This document shows, one piece after another, positions 1-12,591 of a stretch of 64,000 bases of DNA (its first letter is position 1; each line of letters opens with the position of its first letter). The DNA is from Acidimicrobiales bacterium. GTDB taxonomy: Bacteria > Actinomycetota > Acidimicrobiia > Acidimicrobiales > Iamiaceae. The stretch is from positions 52,755-116,754 of the forward strand of contig JAUJOW010000009.1 of the NCBI GenBank assembly GCA_030447445.1. The letters are read 5' to 3'. The notes beneath the pieces are model-generated. The model did not search any database. It had not been told where the DNA came from and saw only the letters and a program-made list of their open reading frames with translations. A program made the translations under genes and the position numbers.

Positions 1-1
1 C

Positions 2-433
2 TTCGCCCGGGTGCTCGACGGCTCCGAAGAGCTGCGGGAGAAGCTGTCCGACCCCCACATCGCCCCGAGCGTTCGTCAGCAGATCGTCACCGACCTGCTC
101 GGGGGCAAGGCCACGCCGGCCACGGTGAACCTTGTCGGCATGGTGGTCGGCATCGGTCGGGCCCGGGACCTGTCCGCCATCGTCTCGGCCATGGTGGAGA
201 CGAGTGCCCACCGGGCCAACAAGGAGGTCGCCGAGGTGCGCTCGGCGATCCCGCTCACCGACGACCAGAAGTCCCGGCTGGCCGATGCCCTTGGCCAGGC
301 CACCGGCAAGGAGGTCGAGGTCAAGGTCATCGTGGACGAGTCGATCAAGGGTGGCGTGCTCGCCCGGGTCGGTGACACGGTCATCGACGGGTCGGTCCGC
401 CGCCGCCTCGACCAGCTCCGTAACTCCCTCTAG
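2..433 (+). CDS. atpH: ATP synthase F1 subunit delta (C-terminal part)
   Basis: The reading frame is already open at the window edge, so only the C-terminal ~143 residues are present and the start lies upstream. Delta joins the F1 head to the peripheral stalk of the membrane ATP synthase. The end is typical of the family: a segment rich in Ala, Lys and Glu, then [21 protein letters not shown] and the closing [11 protein letters not shown] pattern. It is the first visible gene of the atp operon, 26 bases before atpA, which supports the assignment. Confidence 0.93.
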   Translation, partial: FARVLDGSEELREKLSDPHIAPSVRQQIVTDLLGGKATPATVNLVGMVVGIGRARDLSAIVSAMVETSAHRANKEVAEVRSAIPLTDDQKSRLADALGQATGKEVEVKVIVDESIKGGVLARVGDTVIDGSVRRRLDQLRNSL

Positions 434-448
434 GAATTCCCTCTAGGA
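425..448 (+). repeat. 11-bp direct repeat spanning atpH stop and atpA ribosome site
   Basis: TCCCTCTAGGA occurs at 425-435 and again at 438-448 (period 13). The first copy carries the atpH stop codon. The second forms the AGGAG ribosome site 9-10 nt before the atpA ATG at 460. It looks like a small tandem duplication of the gene end. Confidence 0.7.
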
Positions 449-459
449 GAACGAACCCC

Positions 460-4548
<4,089 letters not shown>

Positions 4549-4549
<1 letters not shown>

Positions 4550-4938
4550 TGGCGCTGGCCGTGCAGGTGGTGTCCCCGGAGCGCATCCTCTGGTCGGGCG
4601 ACGCCGACATGGTGCTGACCCGCACCGTGGGGGGCGGGGAGATCGCCTTCCTCGACGGCCACGCCCCGTTCGTGGGCGCGCTCGGCATCGGCGTGACCCG
4701 CATCCGCCCCACCGACGGTGCCGACGTGGGGGTGGCCGTGCACGGCGGCTTCGTCGAGGTGAGCGACAACCAGGTGTCGATCCTCTCCGACGCGGCCGAG
4801 CTCCCCGAGGAGATCGACGTGGCCCGCGCCGAGGAGGCCCGCACCCGGGCCGAGGCGTCGCTCCGCGACGAGCACGACGCCGAGACCGAGGCCGCCCTGC
4901 GCCGGGCCAACGTCCGCCTCGAGGCCGCCGGCCGCTGA
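4549..4938 (+). CDS. atpC: ATP synthase F1 subunit epsilon
   Basis: Epsilon sits at the foot of the rotor and can inhibit hydrolysis. The 129 residues start with the family pattern LAVQVVSPERILWSGDADMV and include the GEIAFLDGHAPFVGALG loop. The C-terminus is a charged Ala/Glu/Arg helical hairpin. The ATG overlaps the atpD stop by one base. It is the last gene of the operon and is followed 6 bases later by a long hairpin. Confidence 0.94.
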
Positions 4939-4944
4939 CGTGGG

Positions 4945-4992
4945 GTTCTCGGGACATCGGGACGGTGATGGCCGTGCCCATGTCCCGAGAAC
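4945..4992 (+). terminator. Long hairpin after atpC
   Basis: GTTCTCGGGACAT (4945-4957) pairs perfectly with ATGTCCCGAGAAC (4980-4992). The 22-nt loop can pair further inside. It begins 6 bases after the atp operon stop. There is no T run, so this is a terminator candidate by position and stability only. The next gene starts 15 bases later. Confidence 0.6.
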
Positions 4993-5007
4993 GGTCCGGG
5001 CCGGCTG

Positions 5008-5969
5008 ATGGCCCGGCGGCGGCTCGGGGTGGTGCTGCTCGTCCCGGAGCCGGCCAGCACCGAGATCCAGGGGCTGCGACGGGCCGTGGGCGACCCAGCG
5101 CTCGACGCCATCCCTGCCCACCTCACCCTCGTTCCTCCGGTCAACGTCCGCGAGGCCGAGCTCCCTTTGGCACTGGCCCGGCTGCGGGCGGCGGCCGGGG
5201 CGGCGGAGGGGACCATCGAGGTCACCCTCGGCCCGCCGGCGACGTTCCCGACACCGAGCCCGGTGCTGTACCTGGCCGTCGGCGGTGACCTCGAAGCCCT
5301 GACCCTGGTGCGGGACAGCGTCTTCGCGGCGCCGCTGCACCGTCGCCTCGACCACCCGTTCCACCCCCACGTCACGTTGGCCACCGAGCTCCCGGCCGAG
5401 CGGCTGGCGGCGGCGGTGGCCGTCATGCCCTCCTACCGGACCACCGCCGCCTTCGACCGGGTCCACCTCCTCGAGGAGCGGCGACTCGGTGACGGTCGTC
5501 GGGTCTGGCGAGCGGTGGCCGACGCCCCCTTCGCCAGACCGGCGGTCATCGGAACGGGTGGGCTCCCACTCGAGGTGACCGTCACCGCGCTGGCCGACCC
5601 GGAGGTGGCCGCCGTGCTCGGCGCCGGCGACCACGACTCGATCGGCCCGACCGACATCGTGGTCACGGCCCGACGGGAGGGGAGGGTGGTGGGCGCCGCC
5701 GCCTTCGCCGTCGAAGGTCACCAGGTTCGGTTGACCGGGATCGCCGTGGTCCCCGCCGAACGGGGCACGGGCGTGGGTGGGCACCTGCTCGAGCGGGCCG
5801 CTCGTGCGGCCGCCGACGTCGGCGGCACCGCCCTGGTGGCCCGGACCACCGCCGCCGCCCACGACGCGTGGTTGGGCGTCCACGGCTGGCGCGCTCCGCC
5901 CGGAACGGACACCCGCGCCCGCCCCTGGCGGCCGCGGGGACGCTGCAGAGCCGCAGACCCCCCCTCTGA
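5008..5969 (+). CDS. LigT-like 2H phosphoesterase fused to GNAT acetyltransferase
   Basis: Two domains are visible. Residues ~1-170 resemble the 2'-5' RNA ligase/2H phosphoesterase family with the paired HxT motifs HLT (38-40) and HVT (121-123). Residues ~185-295 look like a GNAT acetyltransferase with the acetyl-CoA loop RGTGVGG (252-258). The substrate is unknown. The frame has no stop of its own and runs on into the SDR gene at 6142. One missing base in the C run 5958-5964 would bring TGA 5967 into frame, so the end given here is inferred. Start ATG 5008 is the first available; no clear ribosome site is seen. Confidence 0.6.
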
Positions 5970-6141
5970 ACACCACTCACCGCTGGCCGGCGGTATACCG
6001 AGCCTGCGGCCGCGTTGCGGACGGTGGATCCCCGCCCCACCTCCGATCAGACGTGGGCGCGTAACACCCGCTTCGAGCCCGCCGGTCCTCCCCCCCACCG
6101 GCGGGTTCGGCGCGGGCGGCCGGGCGGCCTACCCTCCCCAG

Positions 6142-6930
6142 ATGCCCGCCCCGTGGACCCGAGCCCTCGTCACCGGCGCGTCGAGCGGCATCGGCAGGGC
6201 CATAGCCTCCCGCCTCGCCGCCGATGGCACCGACCTCGTGCTCGTGGCCCGGACGGTGGCGGCGCTGGAGGAGGTCGCCGCCGACGCTCGCCGTCACGGC
6301 GTCGAGGCCGACGTCGTGGTGGCCGACCTGGCCGACGGCGACGACCTGGCCACCGTCGAGGCCCGCCTGGTCGGCCACCCGCCCGTCGACCTGCTGGTGA
6401 ACAACGCCGGCTTCGGGACCTACGGCCGGTTCCACACCCTCGACATCGAGGAGGAGCAGCGCGAGATCGCCGTCAACGTCGTCGCACCGGTGCGGCTGAC
6501 CCGGGCGGCCATCGGTGGCATGCTCGATCGAGGGACGGGGTCGATCATGAACATCTCGTCGATGGCGTCGCTCCAACCCACTCCCGGCAACGCCACCTAC
6601 GGGGCCACCAAGGCGTTCTTGACCGCCTTCAGCGAGTCGCTGCACGAGGAGCTCCGGGGCACTGGCGTCAAGGTCACCGCCGTGCTGCCCGGCTTCACCC
6701 ACACCGGGTTCCAAGCCCGCGCCGGCCTCGGCACCACCGGCGGGCTGCCGAGCTTCGTCTGGCAGGAGGCCGAGGAGTGCGCCGCCGAGGCCGTCGCCGC
6801 CACCCGAGCGGGGCGGGCCATCGTCGTCCCCGGCACGCTCAACAAGGTGACCGCGGCCGGCTCGGCGGCGCTGCCCCGGGCGGCCAAGCGCCGGTTGGTC
6901 GGCGTCCTCTCGACCCGCTTCAAGGACTGA
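6142..6930 (+). CDS. Short-chain dehydrogenase/reductase
   Basis: NAD(P)-dependent oxidoreductase of the classical SDR family, 262 residues. It shows the cofactor motif TGASSGIG (11-18), NNAG (87-90), a Ser-rich strand (NISS, ~137-140) and the catalytic pair Tyr153-Lys157 in YGATK. The substrate cannot be told. The start is set by the -10-like TACCCT at 6130-6135, six bases before the ATG. The same frame is open upstream through the LigT-GNAT gene, but a separate promoter argues against a real fusion. The end overlaps the convergent arsC-like gene by 11 bases. Confidence 0.9.
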   Translation: MPAPWTRALVTGASSGIGRAIASRLAADGTDLVLVARTVAALEEVAADARRHGVEADVVVADLADGDDLATVEARLVGHPPVDLLVNNAGFGTYGRFHTLDIEEEQREIAVNVVAPVRLTRAAIGGMLDRGTGSIMNISSMASLQPTPGNATYGATKAFLTAFSESLHEELRGTGVKVTAVLPGFTHTGFQARAGLGTTGGLPSFVWQEAEECAAEAVAATRAGRAIVVPGTLNKVTAAGSAALPRAAKRRLVGVLSTRFKD

Positions 6931-7273
6931 ACAGCTCGAGCACCTTCTCGGGGGGGCGGCCGATGACGGCCTGGTCGCCCCGCACCACGATGGGCCGCTC
7001 GATCAGGACGGGGTTGGCGGCCATGGCGTCGAGCAGCTGGTCCCGGCTGGCACCGGCCAGGTCGAGCTGGCGGTAGGCGTCCTCGTCGGTGCGCATCATC
7101 GCTCGAGGGTCGTCGATGCCGAGCAGGCCCATGAGGCGCTCGAGGTCGGCCCGCGACGGCGAGTCCTTCAGGTACTCGACGACCTCGGCGTCGACGCCCC
7201 GTTCCTCGAGCAGGGCCAGGGCGGCCCGAGACTTCGAGCAGCGCGGGTTGTGGAAGATGGTGACGTCGCTCAT
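6920..7273 (-). CDS. ArsC/Spx-family arsenate reductase-like protein
   Basis: A small thioredoxin-fold protein of 117 residues. It has the family's N-terminal redox site HNPRCSKSR with Cys12, the Arg-rich segment MMRTDEDAYRQLDL and the ending ERPIVVRGDQAVIGRPPE typical of glutaredoxin-dependent arsenate reductases. A true arsenate role is not proven; many YffB/Spx relatives share the fold. It starts 5 bases after the glpX stop, so it is likely the second gene of a glpX operon. Confidence 0.85.
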   Translation of the reverse strand: MSDVTIFHNPRCSKSRAALALLEERGVDAEVVEYLKDSPSRADLERLMGLLGIDDPRAMMRTDEDAYRQLDLAGASRDQLLDAMAANPVLIERPIVVRGDQAVIGRPPEKVLELFSP

Positions 7274-7278
7274 CGTCG

Positions 7279-8274
7279 TCAACTGAACTCGATGACCGAG
7301 AACTCCTTCAGCTTCTGGAGCTGGTGTCGGGCGTTGACCAGCCTGACCGTGCCCGACTGTGACCGCATGACGAGGGACTGCGTCGTCGCCCCCCGACCGT
7401 CGTAGTGGACGCCCTTCAGCAGCTCGCCGTCGGTGACGCCGGTGGCGGCGAAGAAGCAGTTGTCCCCCGAGACGAGGTCCTTGGTGGTCAGCACCCGGTC
7501 GACGTCGTACCCGGCGGCGCGGGCGGCCTCGCGCTCGCCGTCGTCGCGGGCCCACAGGCGGCCCTGGATGGCGCCGCCCATGCAGGTCAGCGCGGCCGCC
7601 GAGATGACGCCCTCCGGGGTGCCGCCGATGCCGAGGAGGATGTCACCGCCGGACTCGGGCCAGGCCGTGGAGATGGCCCCGGCCACGTCACCGTCCTGGA
7701 TGAGGCGGATGCGGGCCCCCGCCTCGCGGACCTCGGCGATGAGATCCTCGTGGCGGGGCCGGTCGAGGATCACCGCGGTCACGTCACGGACGTCCTCACC
7801 CTTGGCCTCGGCCACGGCGTTGACGTTCTCGGTCGGCGAACGGGTGATGTCGACCACGTCCGCGGCCTCGGGACCGACGGCGATCTTCTCCATGTACACG
7901 AAGGGTCCGGGGTCGAACATGGTTCCCCGCTCGGACACGGCGATGACGGCCAGGGCGTTGCCCCGTCCGAGGGAGGTGAGCGTGGTGCCCTCGAGGGGGT
8001 CGACGGCGATGTCGCACAAGGGTGGGGTGCCGTCGCCGATCCGCTCGCCGTTGTAGAGCATCGGCGCCTCGTCCTTCTCGCCCTCGCCGATGACCACGAT
8101 CCCGTCCATGGACACCGTGTCGAGCACGACCCGCATGGCGTCCACGGCGGCGCCGTCGGCCCCCTTCTTGTCGCCCCGTCCCATCCACCGGGATGCGGCC
8201 ATGGCCGCCGCCTCGGTGACCCGCACCAGCTCCAAGGCCAGGTTGCGGGTGGGGACCTGCTTCTCCGGCGTCAT
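7279..8274 (-). CDS. glpX: Fructose-1,6-bisphosphatase class II
   Basis: Removes the C1 phosphate of fructose 1,6-bisphosphate in gluconeogenesis; actinobacteria normally use this GlpX type. The 331 residues show the metal-binding pattern [14 protein letters not shown], the DPLEGT phosphatase motif and GIGGTPEGV, all characteristic of the family. The start ATG 8274 lies six bases from a -10-like TAGGGT on this strand (8281-8286). It is divergent from the Ppx/GppA gene. Confidence 0.95.
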   Translation of the reverse strand: MTPEKQVPTRNLALELVRVTEAAAMAASRWMGRGDKKGADGAAVDAMRVVLDTVSMDGIVVIGEGEKDEAPMLYNGERIGDGTPPLCDIAVDPLEGTTLTSLGRGNALAVIAVSERGTMFDPGPFVYMEKIAVGPEAADVVDITRSPTENVNAVAEAKGEDVRDVTAVILDRPRHEDLIAEVREAGARIRLIQDGDVAGAISTAWPESGGDILLGIGGTPEGVISAAALTCMGGAIQGRLWARDDGEREAARAAGYDVDRVLTTKDLVSGDNCFFAATGVTDGELLKGVHYDGRGATTQSLVMRSQSGTVRLVNARHQLQKLKEFSVIEFS

Positions 8275-8280
8275 GGCTGG

Positions 8281-8327
8281 ACCCTAGTTGCCCCCTGCGA
8301 AGGGCTCCGGCTGGCCCTCGCTAGCCT
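8281..8327. promoter_or_regulatory. Divergent promoters of glpX and ppx
   Basis: TAGGGT on the minus strand (8281-8286) lies 6 nt before the glpX ATG. TAGCCT on the plus strand (8322-8327) lies 9 nt before the ATG at 8337. Both genes are therefore predicted to have little or no 5' leader and to share a 62-bp control region. Confidence 0.55.
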
Positions 8328-8336
8328 CCGCGGTGG

Positions 8337-9884
8337 ATGGCCAACGCCCTCGCCGCCGTCGACGTCGGCACCAACTCGCTGCACCTGGTGGTGGCCCGGG
8401 TCACCGACGACGACCGGTTCGAGGTCGTCGCCCGGGAGAAGGAGATGGTGCGCCTCGGTCGTGGCGCCGGCGACATGAAGCGCCTCGCCCCCGATGCCAT
8501 CGACCGCGGGGTGGCCGCCCTCACCCGCTTCCGGCGGATCGCCGAGGTGTCCGAGGCCCCTGTACGGGCCGTGGCCACCAGCGCCGTCCGTGAGGCCGAG
8601 AACCACGACGAGTTCATCGACCGGGCCTGGGAGGAGGCCGGCGTGGACGTGGAGATCATCTCGGGCGTCGAGGAGGCCCGGCTCATCCACCTCGGGGTCC
8701 TCCAAGTCTTGCCGGTGTACGACAAGCAGTTGCTGCTCTGCGACATCGGCGGCGGCAGCACCGAGCTGCTCATCGGGGAGCGAGGCACCGTCCGGGCCGC
8801 CCGCAGCCTGAAGCTCGGCGCCGTGCGGCTCACAGACCGGTTCTTCCCGAACAGCGGCCTCCACCCGTCAGCGGTCGACTCCTGCCGTCGCCACGTCCAG
8901 TCGGTGCTGGCGCCGTTCCTGCGGGAGGTGGAGCGCTACGGGTTCTCGGTGGCCGTCGGCTCCTCTGGCACCGTGCAACAGGTGGTCAAGCTGAGCCATG
9001 CCGCCGCCGGCACCGACCCGTTGCGCACCCTCAACGGGGCCACGCTGACCCGGATCGAGCTCGGCCGGGTGGTCAAGGCCGTGGTCAAGGCCACCCGGAC
9101 GGGAAGGCGTGAGGCCCTGCCCGGCCTCGAGGAGAAGCGCTCCGACATCATCCTCGCCGGTGTGCTGATCCTCGAGGGCGTCTTCGAGGCCTGCGGGATC
9201 GAGGAGCTGGTGGTGAGCGACTACGCCCTGCGCGAGGGCGTGCTGCTCGACACCATCCATCGACGCCGTGGCGGGTCGCTGCACCTGTTGAGCGACGTGT
9301 CCCGGCGCAGCGTGCAGGCCCTGGTCGACGCCTGCGACGACGACCCCGACCACTCCGCCTGGGTGGCCCGGTTGGCGCTCGAGCTGTTCGACGCCACCGC
9401 CGACCTCCACGGTCTCGACAGCGGATCCCGCGACTACCTCGAGGCTGCCGCCCTGCTCGCCAACGTCGGGCTCTTCGTGTCCCACGCCAAGCACCACAAG
9501 CACAGCTACTACGTGATCAGGAACTCCGAGCGGCTGGTGGGCTTCGCCGACGACGAGATCGAGGTCATCGCCCAGGTCGCCCGCTACCACCGCAAGAGCG
9601 CACCCAAGCTCCGCCACCCCGAGTACGCCGCCCTCGACCACGACGACCAGCAGGTGGTCCGCACCCTCGCCGGCCTGCTCCGGGTGGCCATCGGGCTCGA
9701 CCGCAGCCACCGACAGCTCGTCGACGGGCTGCAGGTCGACACCTCCGGCAAGCGGGTGGTCGTCGGCGTGGTGCCCACCGACGGGGCCGACCTCAGCCTG
9801 GAGATCTACGACGCCAACGAGCGCACCACCCTCCTGGCCGACGTCCTCGGCCGTCCTGTCGAGGTCGCCGCCGCCCGCCGTTGA
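8337..9884 (+). CDS. ppx: Ppx/GppA family exopolyphosphatase
   Basis: An ASKHA-fold phosphatase that degrades polyphosphate or pppGpp. The N-terminal half has the phosphate loops VDVGTNSLHL (near residue 9), TSAVREAEN and CDIGGGSTEL, and the second-lobe VGSSGTVQ. The C-terminal third, after about residue 310, is an HD-like helical domain (ANVGLFVSHAKHHKHSYY). The length of 515 residues fits the long two-part form. Which substrate dominates cannot be told. The start ATG follows TAGCCT (8322-8327). Confidence 0.9.
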   Translation: MANALAAVDVGTNSLHLVVARVTDDDRFEVVAREKEMVRLGRGAGDMKRLAPDAIDRGVAALTRFRRIAEVSEAPVRAVATSAVREAENHDEFIDRAWEEAGVDVEIISGVEEARLIHLGVLQVLPVYDKQLLLCDIGGGSTELLIGERGTVRAARSLKLGAVRLTDRFFPNSGLHPSAVDSCRRHVQSVLAPFLREVERYGFSVAVGSSGTVQQVVKLSHAAAGTDPLRTLNGATLTRIELGRVVKAVVKATRTGRREALPGLEEKRSDIILAGVLILEGVFEACGIEELVVSDYALREGVLLDTIHRRRGGSLHLLSDVSRRSVQALVDACDDDPDHSAWVARLALELFDATADLHGLDSGSRDYLEAAALLANVGLFVSHAKHHKHSYYVIRNSERLVGFADDEIEVIAQVARYHRKSAPKLRHPEYAALDHDDQQVVRTLAGLLRVAIGLDRSHRQLVDGLQVDTSGKRVVVGVVPTDGADLSLEIYDANERTTLLADVLGRPVEVAAARR

Positions 9885-9901
9885 CGGCGATACTGGAGGC
9901 C

Positions 9902-11566
9902 GTGGACGGTCGGGAGCGGTGGCAGTGGGACTACGAGGCCAGCCGGCGGGGCGACGACGAGCCCACCACCCTCTCGGGTGTCCCGCTGGCCGCGGTCTAC
10001 GGCCCGGGCGACATCGACCCCGCCGCCGGCGAGCCGCCCGAGCGGATCGGTTGGCCCGGGCAGGTCCCGTTCACGCGTGGCCCGTACGCCTCGATGTACC
10101 GCTCGAAGCTCTGGACGATGCGGATGTTCGCCGGCTTCGGCACCGCCACGGACACCAACGAGCGGTTCAAGGCCATCCTGGCCGCCGGGGGCGATGGCCT
10201 CTCGACGGCGTTCGACCTGCCCACGTTGATGGGCCGCGACTCCGACGACCCGGTGGCCGAGGGAGAGGTCGGCAAGTGCGGCGTGGCCGTGGACACGCTG
10301 GCCGACATGGAGGACCTCTTCGCCGGCATCGACCTCGGGGCCGTCACCACGTCGATGACCATCAACTCGCCGGCCGCCGTGGTCTTCGCCATGTACATCG
10401 CCACGGCGGAGGCCCGGGGGGTCGAACGACGCCGGCTCGGCGGCACCCTCCAGAACGACATCCTGAAGGAGTACCAGGCCCAGAAGGAGTTCATCTTCCC
10501 GCCCCGCCCGTCGATGCGGCTGGTGCGGGACACGATCGCCTTCACGGCCGCCGAGATGCCCCGCTGGCACCCGGTCTCGATCTCCGGCTACCACATCCGG
10601 GAGGCCGGCAGCACCGCCGCCCAGGAGCTCGGCTTCACGGTGGCCAACGGCTTCGCCTACGTCGAGCTGGCCCGCGAGGCCGGCCTGGCCGTCGACGCGT
10701 TCGCGCCCCGCCTGTCGTTCTTCTTCAACGCCCACATCGACTTCTTCGAGGAGATCGCCAAGTACCGAGCGGCCCGGCGGATCTGGGCGCGGTGGCTGGC
10801 CGAGCGCTACGGCGCCACCCGGGAGGCGTCGCTGCGGATGCGCTTCCACACCCAGACCGCCGGCGTGTCCCTCACCGCGCAGCAGCCCGAGCTGAACGTG
10901 GCCCGCACTGCTATCGAAGCCCTGGCCGGCGTGCTCGGGGGCACCCAGAGCCTCCACACCAACGCCATGGACGAGGCGCTCGCTCTGCCCACCGAGCGGA
11001 CCGCCCGCATCGCCCTGCGCACCCAGCAGGTGATCGCCCACGAGACCGGTGTGGCCAACGTGGCCGACCCGCTCGGCGGCTCGTGGTACGTCGAGGCGCT
11101 GACCGACGAGATGGAGCGGCGGGCCGAGGAGGTCTTCGCCCACCTCGACGAGCTCGGCGGCGGTTCGATGCTCGAAGGGGTCCACGCCGCGCTCGACAAC
11201 GGGTGGTTCCAGGGTGAGATCGCCGACGCCGCCTACGACCTCGAACGCCGGGTGAACGACGGCCGCCGTGTGGTGGTGGGCGTCAACCGCTTCACCGACG
11301 CCGTCGACGACGATCCGGTCGAGATCCTGCGCATCAGCGCCGAGCACGAGCAGGCCCAGGTCAAGCGCCTCCAGGCCGTGAAGGCCGACCGGGACGGCAG
11401 GGCGGTGGCCGCCGCCCTCGACCGGCTCCGCGCCGACGCCGCCGATCCCGAGGTCAACCTGATGCCCACGCTGATCGACGTCGTCGGCACCTACGCCACG
11501 TTGGGGGAGATCATCGACGCGCTGGCCGAGGTCTTCGGCCGCCACGTCGAGCAACCGGTCCTCTGA
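9902..11566 (+). CDS. Acyl-CoA mutase large subunit (methylmalonyl-CoA mutase family)
   Basis: B12-dependent carbon-skeleton mutase, catalytic TIM-barrel subunit only, 554 residues. Conserved stretches are TRGPYASMY, GLSTAFDLPTLMGRDSDDP, GTLQNDILKEY, PPRPSMRLV, SGYHIREAG and GTQSLHTNAMDEALALPT. Both the active-site Tyr of the PYxxMY motif and the Arg of PSMR are present, as in true methylmalonyl-CoA mutases. There is no C-terminal cobalamin-binding domain, so a separate small subunit must be encoded elsewhere. GTG 9902 is chosen because GATACT (9889-9894) ends seven bases before it; a TTG at 9881 is the longer alternative. A MeaB-type GTPase lies at 20528. Confidence 0.88.
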   Translation: MDGRERWQWDYEASRRGDDEPTTLSGVPLAAVYGPGDIDPAAGEPPERIGWPGQVPFTRGPYASMYRSKLWTMRMFAGFGTATDTNERFKAILAAGGDGLSTAFDLPTLMGRDSDDPVAEGEVGKCGVAVDTLADMEDLFAGIDLGAVTTSMTINSPAAVVFAMYIATAEARGVERRRLGGTLQNDILKEYQAQKEFIFPPRPSMRLVRDTIAFTAAEMPRWHPVSISGYHIREAGSTAAQELGFTVANGFAYVELAREAGLAVDAFAPRLSFFFNAHIDFFEEIAKYRAARRIWARWLAERYGATREASLRMRFHTQTAGVSLTAQQPELNVARTAIEALAGVLGGTQSLHTNAMDEALALPTERTARIALRTQQVIAHETGVANVADPLGGSWYVEALTDEMERRAEEVFAHLDELGGGSMLEGVHAALDNGWFQGEIADAAYDLERRVNDGRRVVVGVNRFTDAVDDDPVEILRISAEHEQAQVKRLQAVKADRDGRAVAAALDRLRADAADPEVNLMPTLIDVVGTYATLGEIIDALAEVFGRHVEQPVL

Positions 11567-11589
11567 GGACGGGCTCTAGAGTCCCGGCC

Positions 11590-12516
11590 GTGACGGTCAA
11601 GGTCTGTCCCGAGTGCGAGGCCGAGTACGTGGCCACGGTGCAGGAGTGCGCCGACTGCGGGGCCACCCTCGTCGAGACCGACGGCCCCGAGGTCGCCCAG
11701 CTCGGGTACGAGTTCGAGGAGTGGGACGGCAACGGCCGGGTGCTGCTCGACCAGCTGCTCACCGGGCAGGGGATCGTGCACGTGTGGGAGGGGACGACGC
11801 TCGTGGTCCGGGCCGCCGACGAGGAGGCCGTCGACACCCTGGTCGAGCAGGTGGAGGCGGCGGAGCTGCCCGAGCTCGATCCCGACCGGGCCCAGGTCGT
11901 CTACGAGCTCGACGGCTGGCCGGACGAGCAGCGAGCGGCCCTGGTCGAGGCGTTGGTGGACGCAGCCCTGCCCCACGCCTTCGACGAGGACGACGACCTC
12001 GTCGTCCACGAGGACGACGAGGAGCGGGTCGAGCCCATCCTCGACCGCATCGACACCACCTCGGCCCTGCCCTCGGTTCCCGGTGACGACCCCGACGACC
12101 TGGACGGCGACGAGGTCGACCTCGACGAGGAGCCCGGTCCCGAGCGGGCGACCGTCGACGAGGCCGTCGACGAGGCCGTCGAGGAGCTCGACGTCGAGGT
12201 CGACGAGGACGAGGCCGGCGAGGCCCCGGCCGTCGACGACGGACTGGCGGCCCAGGACGCCATGTCGGAGCTGTTCGTGGCCGCCGACCGGTTGATGCAC
12301 GACCCCGACGACCACGAGGGGGTGCTGAGCCTGGGCGACGCCGCCCGGATGGTCGAGAGCATCGGCCTGCCCTACGGGTTCTCGCCGGCGGTGTGGAAGG
12401 ACATCACGGCCCGAGCAGTGGCCCTCCGGGAGTTGCTCGAGGCCGTCGAGACCGACGACGACGAGGTGATCGAGGCGGCCACCGGCCTGCGGACGGTGCT
12501 GCGCCAGTACGTCTGA
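11590..12516 (+). CDS. Zinc-ribbon protein with duplicated domain, unknown function
   Basis: I do not recognise a named family. The 308 residues start with a four-Cys zinc ribbon (Cys6, Cys9, Cys20, Cys23). Two similar ~50-residue units follow at about 40-88 and 105-153. Each begins Y-E-[FL]-[ED], has a central helix and ends in a hydrophobic LVV strand followed by an acidic helix. A very acidic linker (about 165-215) and a helical C-terminus follow. The high acidity suggests a soluble cytoplasmic protein. The GTG start is fixed by TAGAGT at 11577-11582. Confidence 0.75.
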   Translation: MTVKVCPECEAEYVATVQECADCGATLVETDGPEVAQLGYEFEEWDGNGRVLLDQLLTGQGIVHVWEGTTLVVRAADEEAVDTLVEQVEAAELPELDPDRAQVVYELDGWPDEQRAALVEALVDAALPHAFDEDDDLVVHEDDEERVEPILDRIDTTSALPSVPGDDPDDLDGDEVDLDEEPGPERATVDEAVDEAVEELDVEVDEDEAGEAPAVDDGLAAQDAMSELFVAADRLMHDPDDHEGVLSLGDAARMVESIGLPYGFSPAVWKDITARAVALRELLEAVETDDDEVIEAATGLRTVLRQYV

Positions 12517-12569
12517 ACCGCCCCTCGACGGCCGTCGATCGGGCCGCCCGGCGGAGTGTTCGCCCGCCG

Positions 12570-12591
12570 CCGGTCACCCTAGGGTGACCGG
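12570..12591. promoter_or_regulatory. 22-bp perfect palindrome abutting the start codon
   Basis: The halves CCGGTCACCCT and AGGGTGACCGG are exact reverse complements. The palindrome contains the -10-like TAGGGT (12580-12585) and ends on the base before GTG 12592. It could be an operator for the downstream J-domain gene or, as RNA, a hairpin with a CTAG loop ending the upstream gene. Confidence 0.6.

Noticed and set aside
5008..6930. A single 640-residue LigT-GNAT-SDR fusion
   Set aside because: The frame is open throughout, but the SDR has its own -10-like TACCCT and ATG. The linker (residues ~300-378) is Pro/Arg-rich and looks like translated non-coding DNA.
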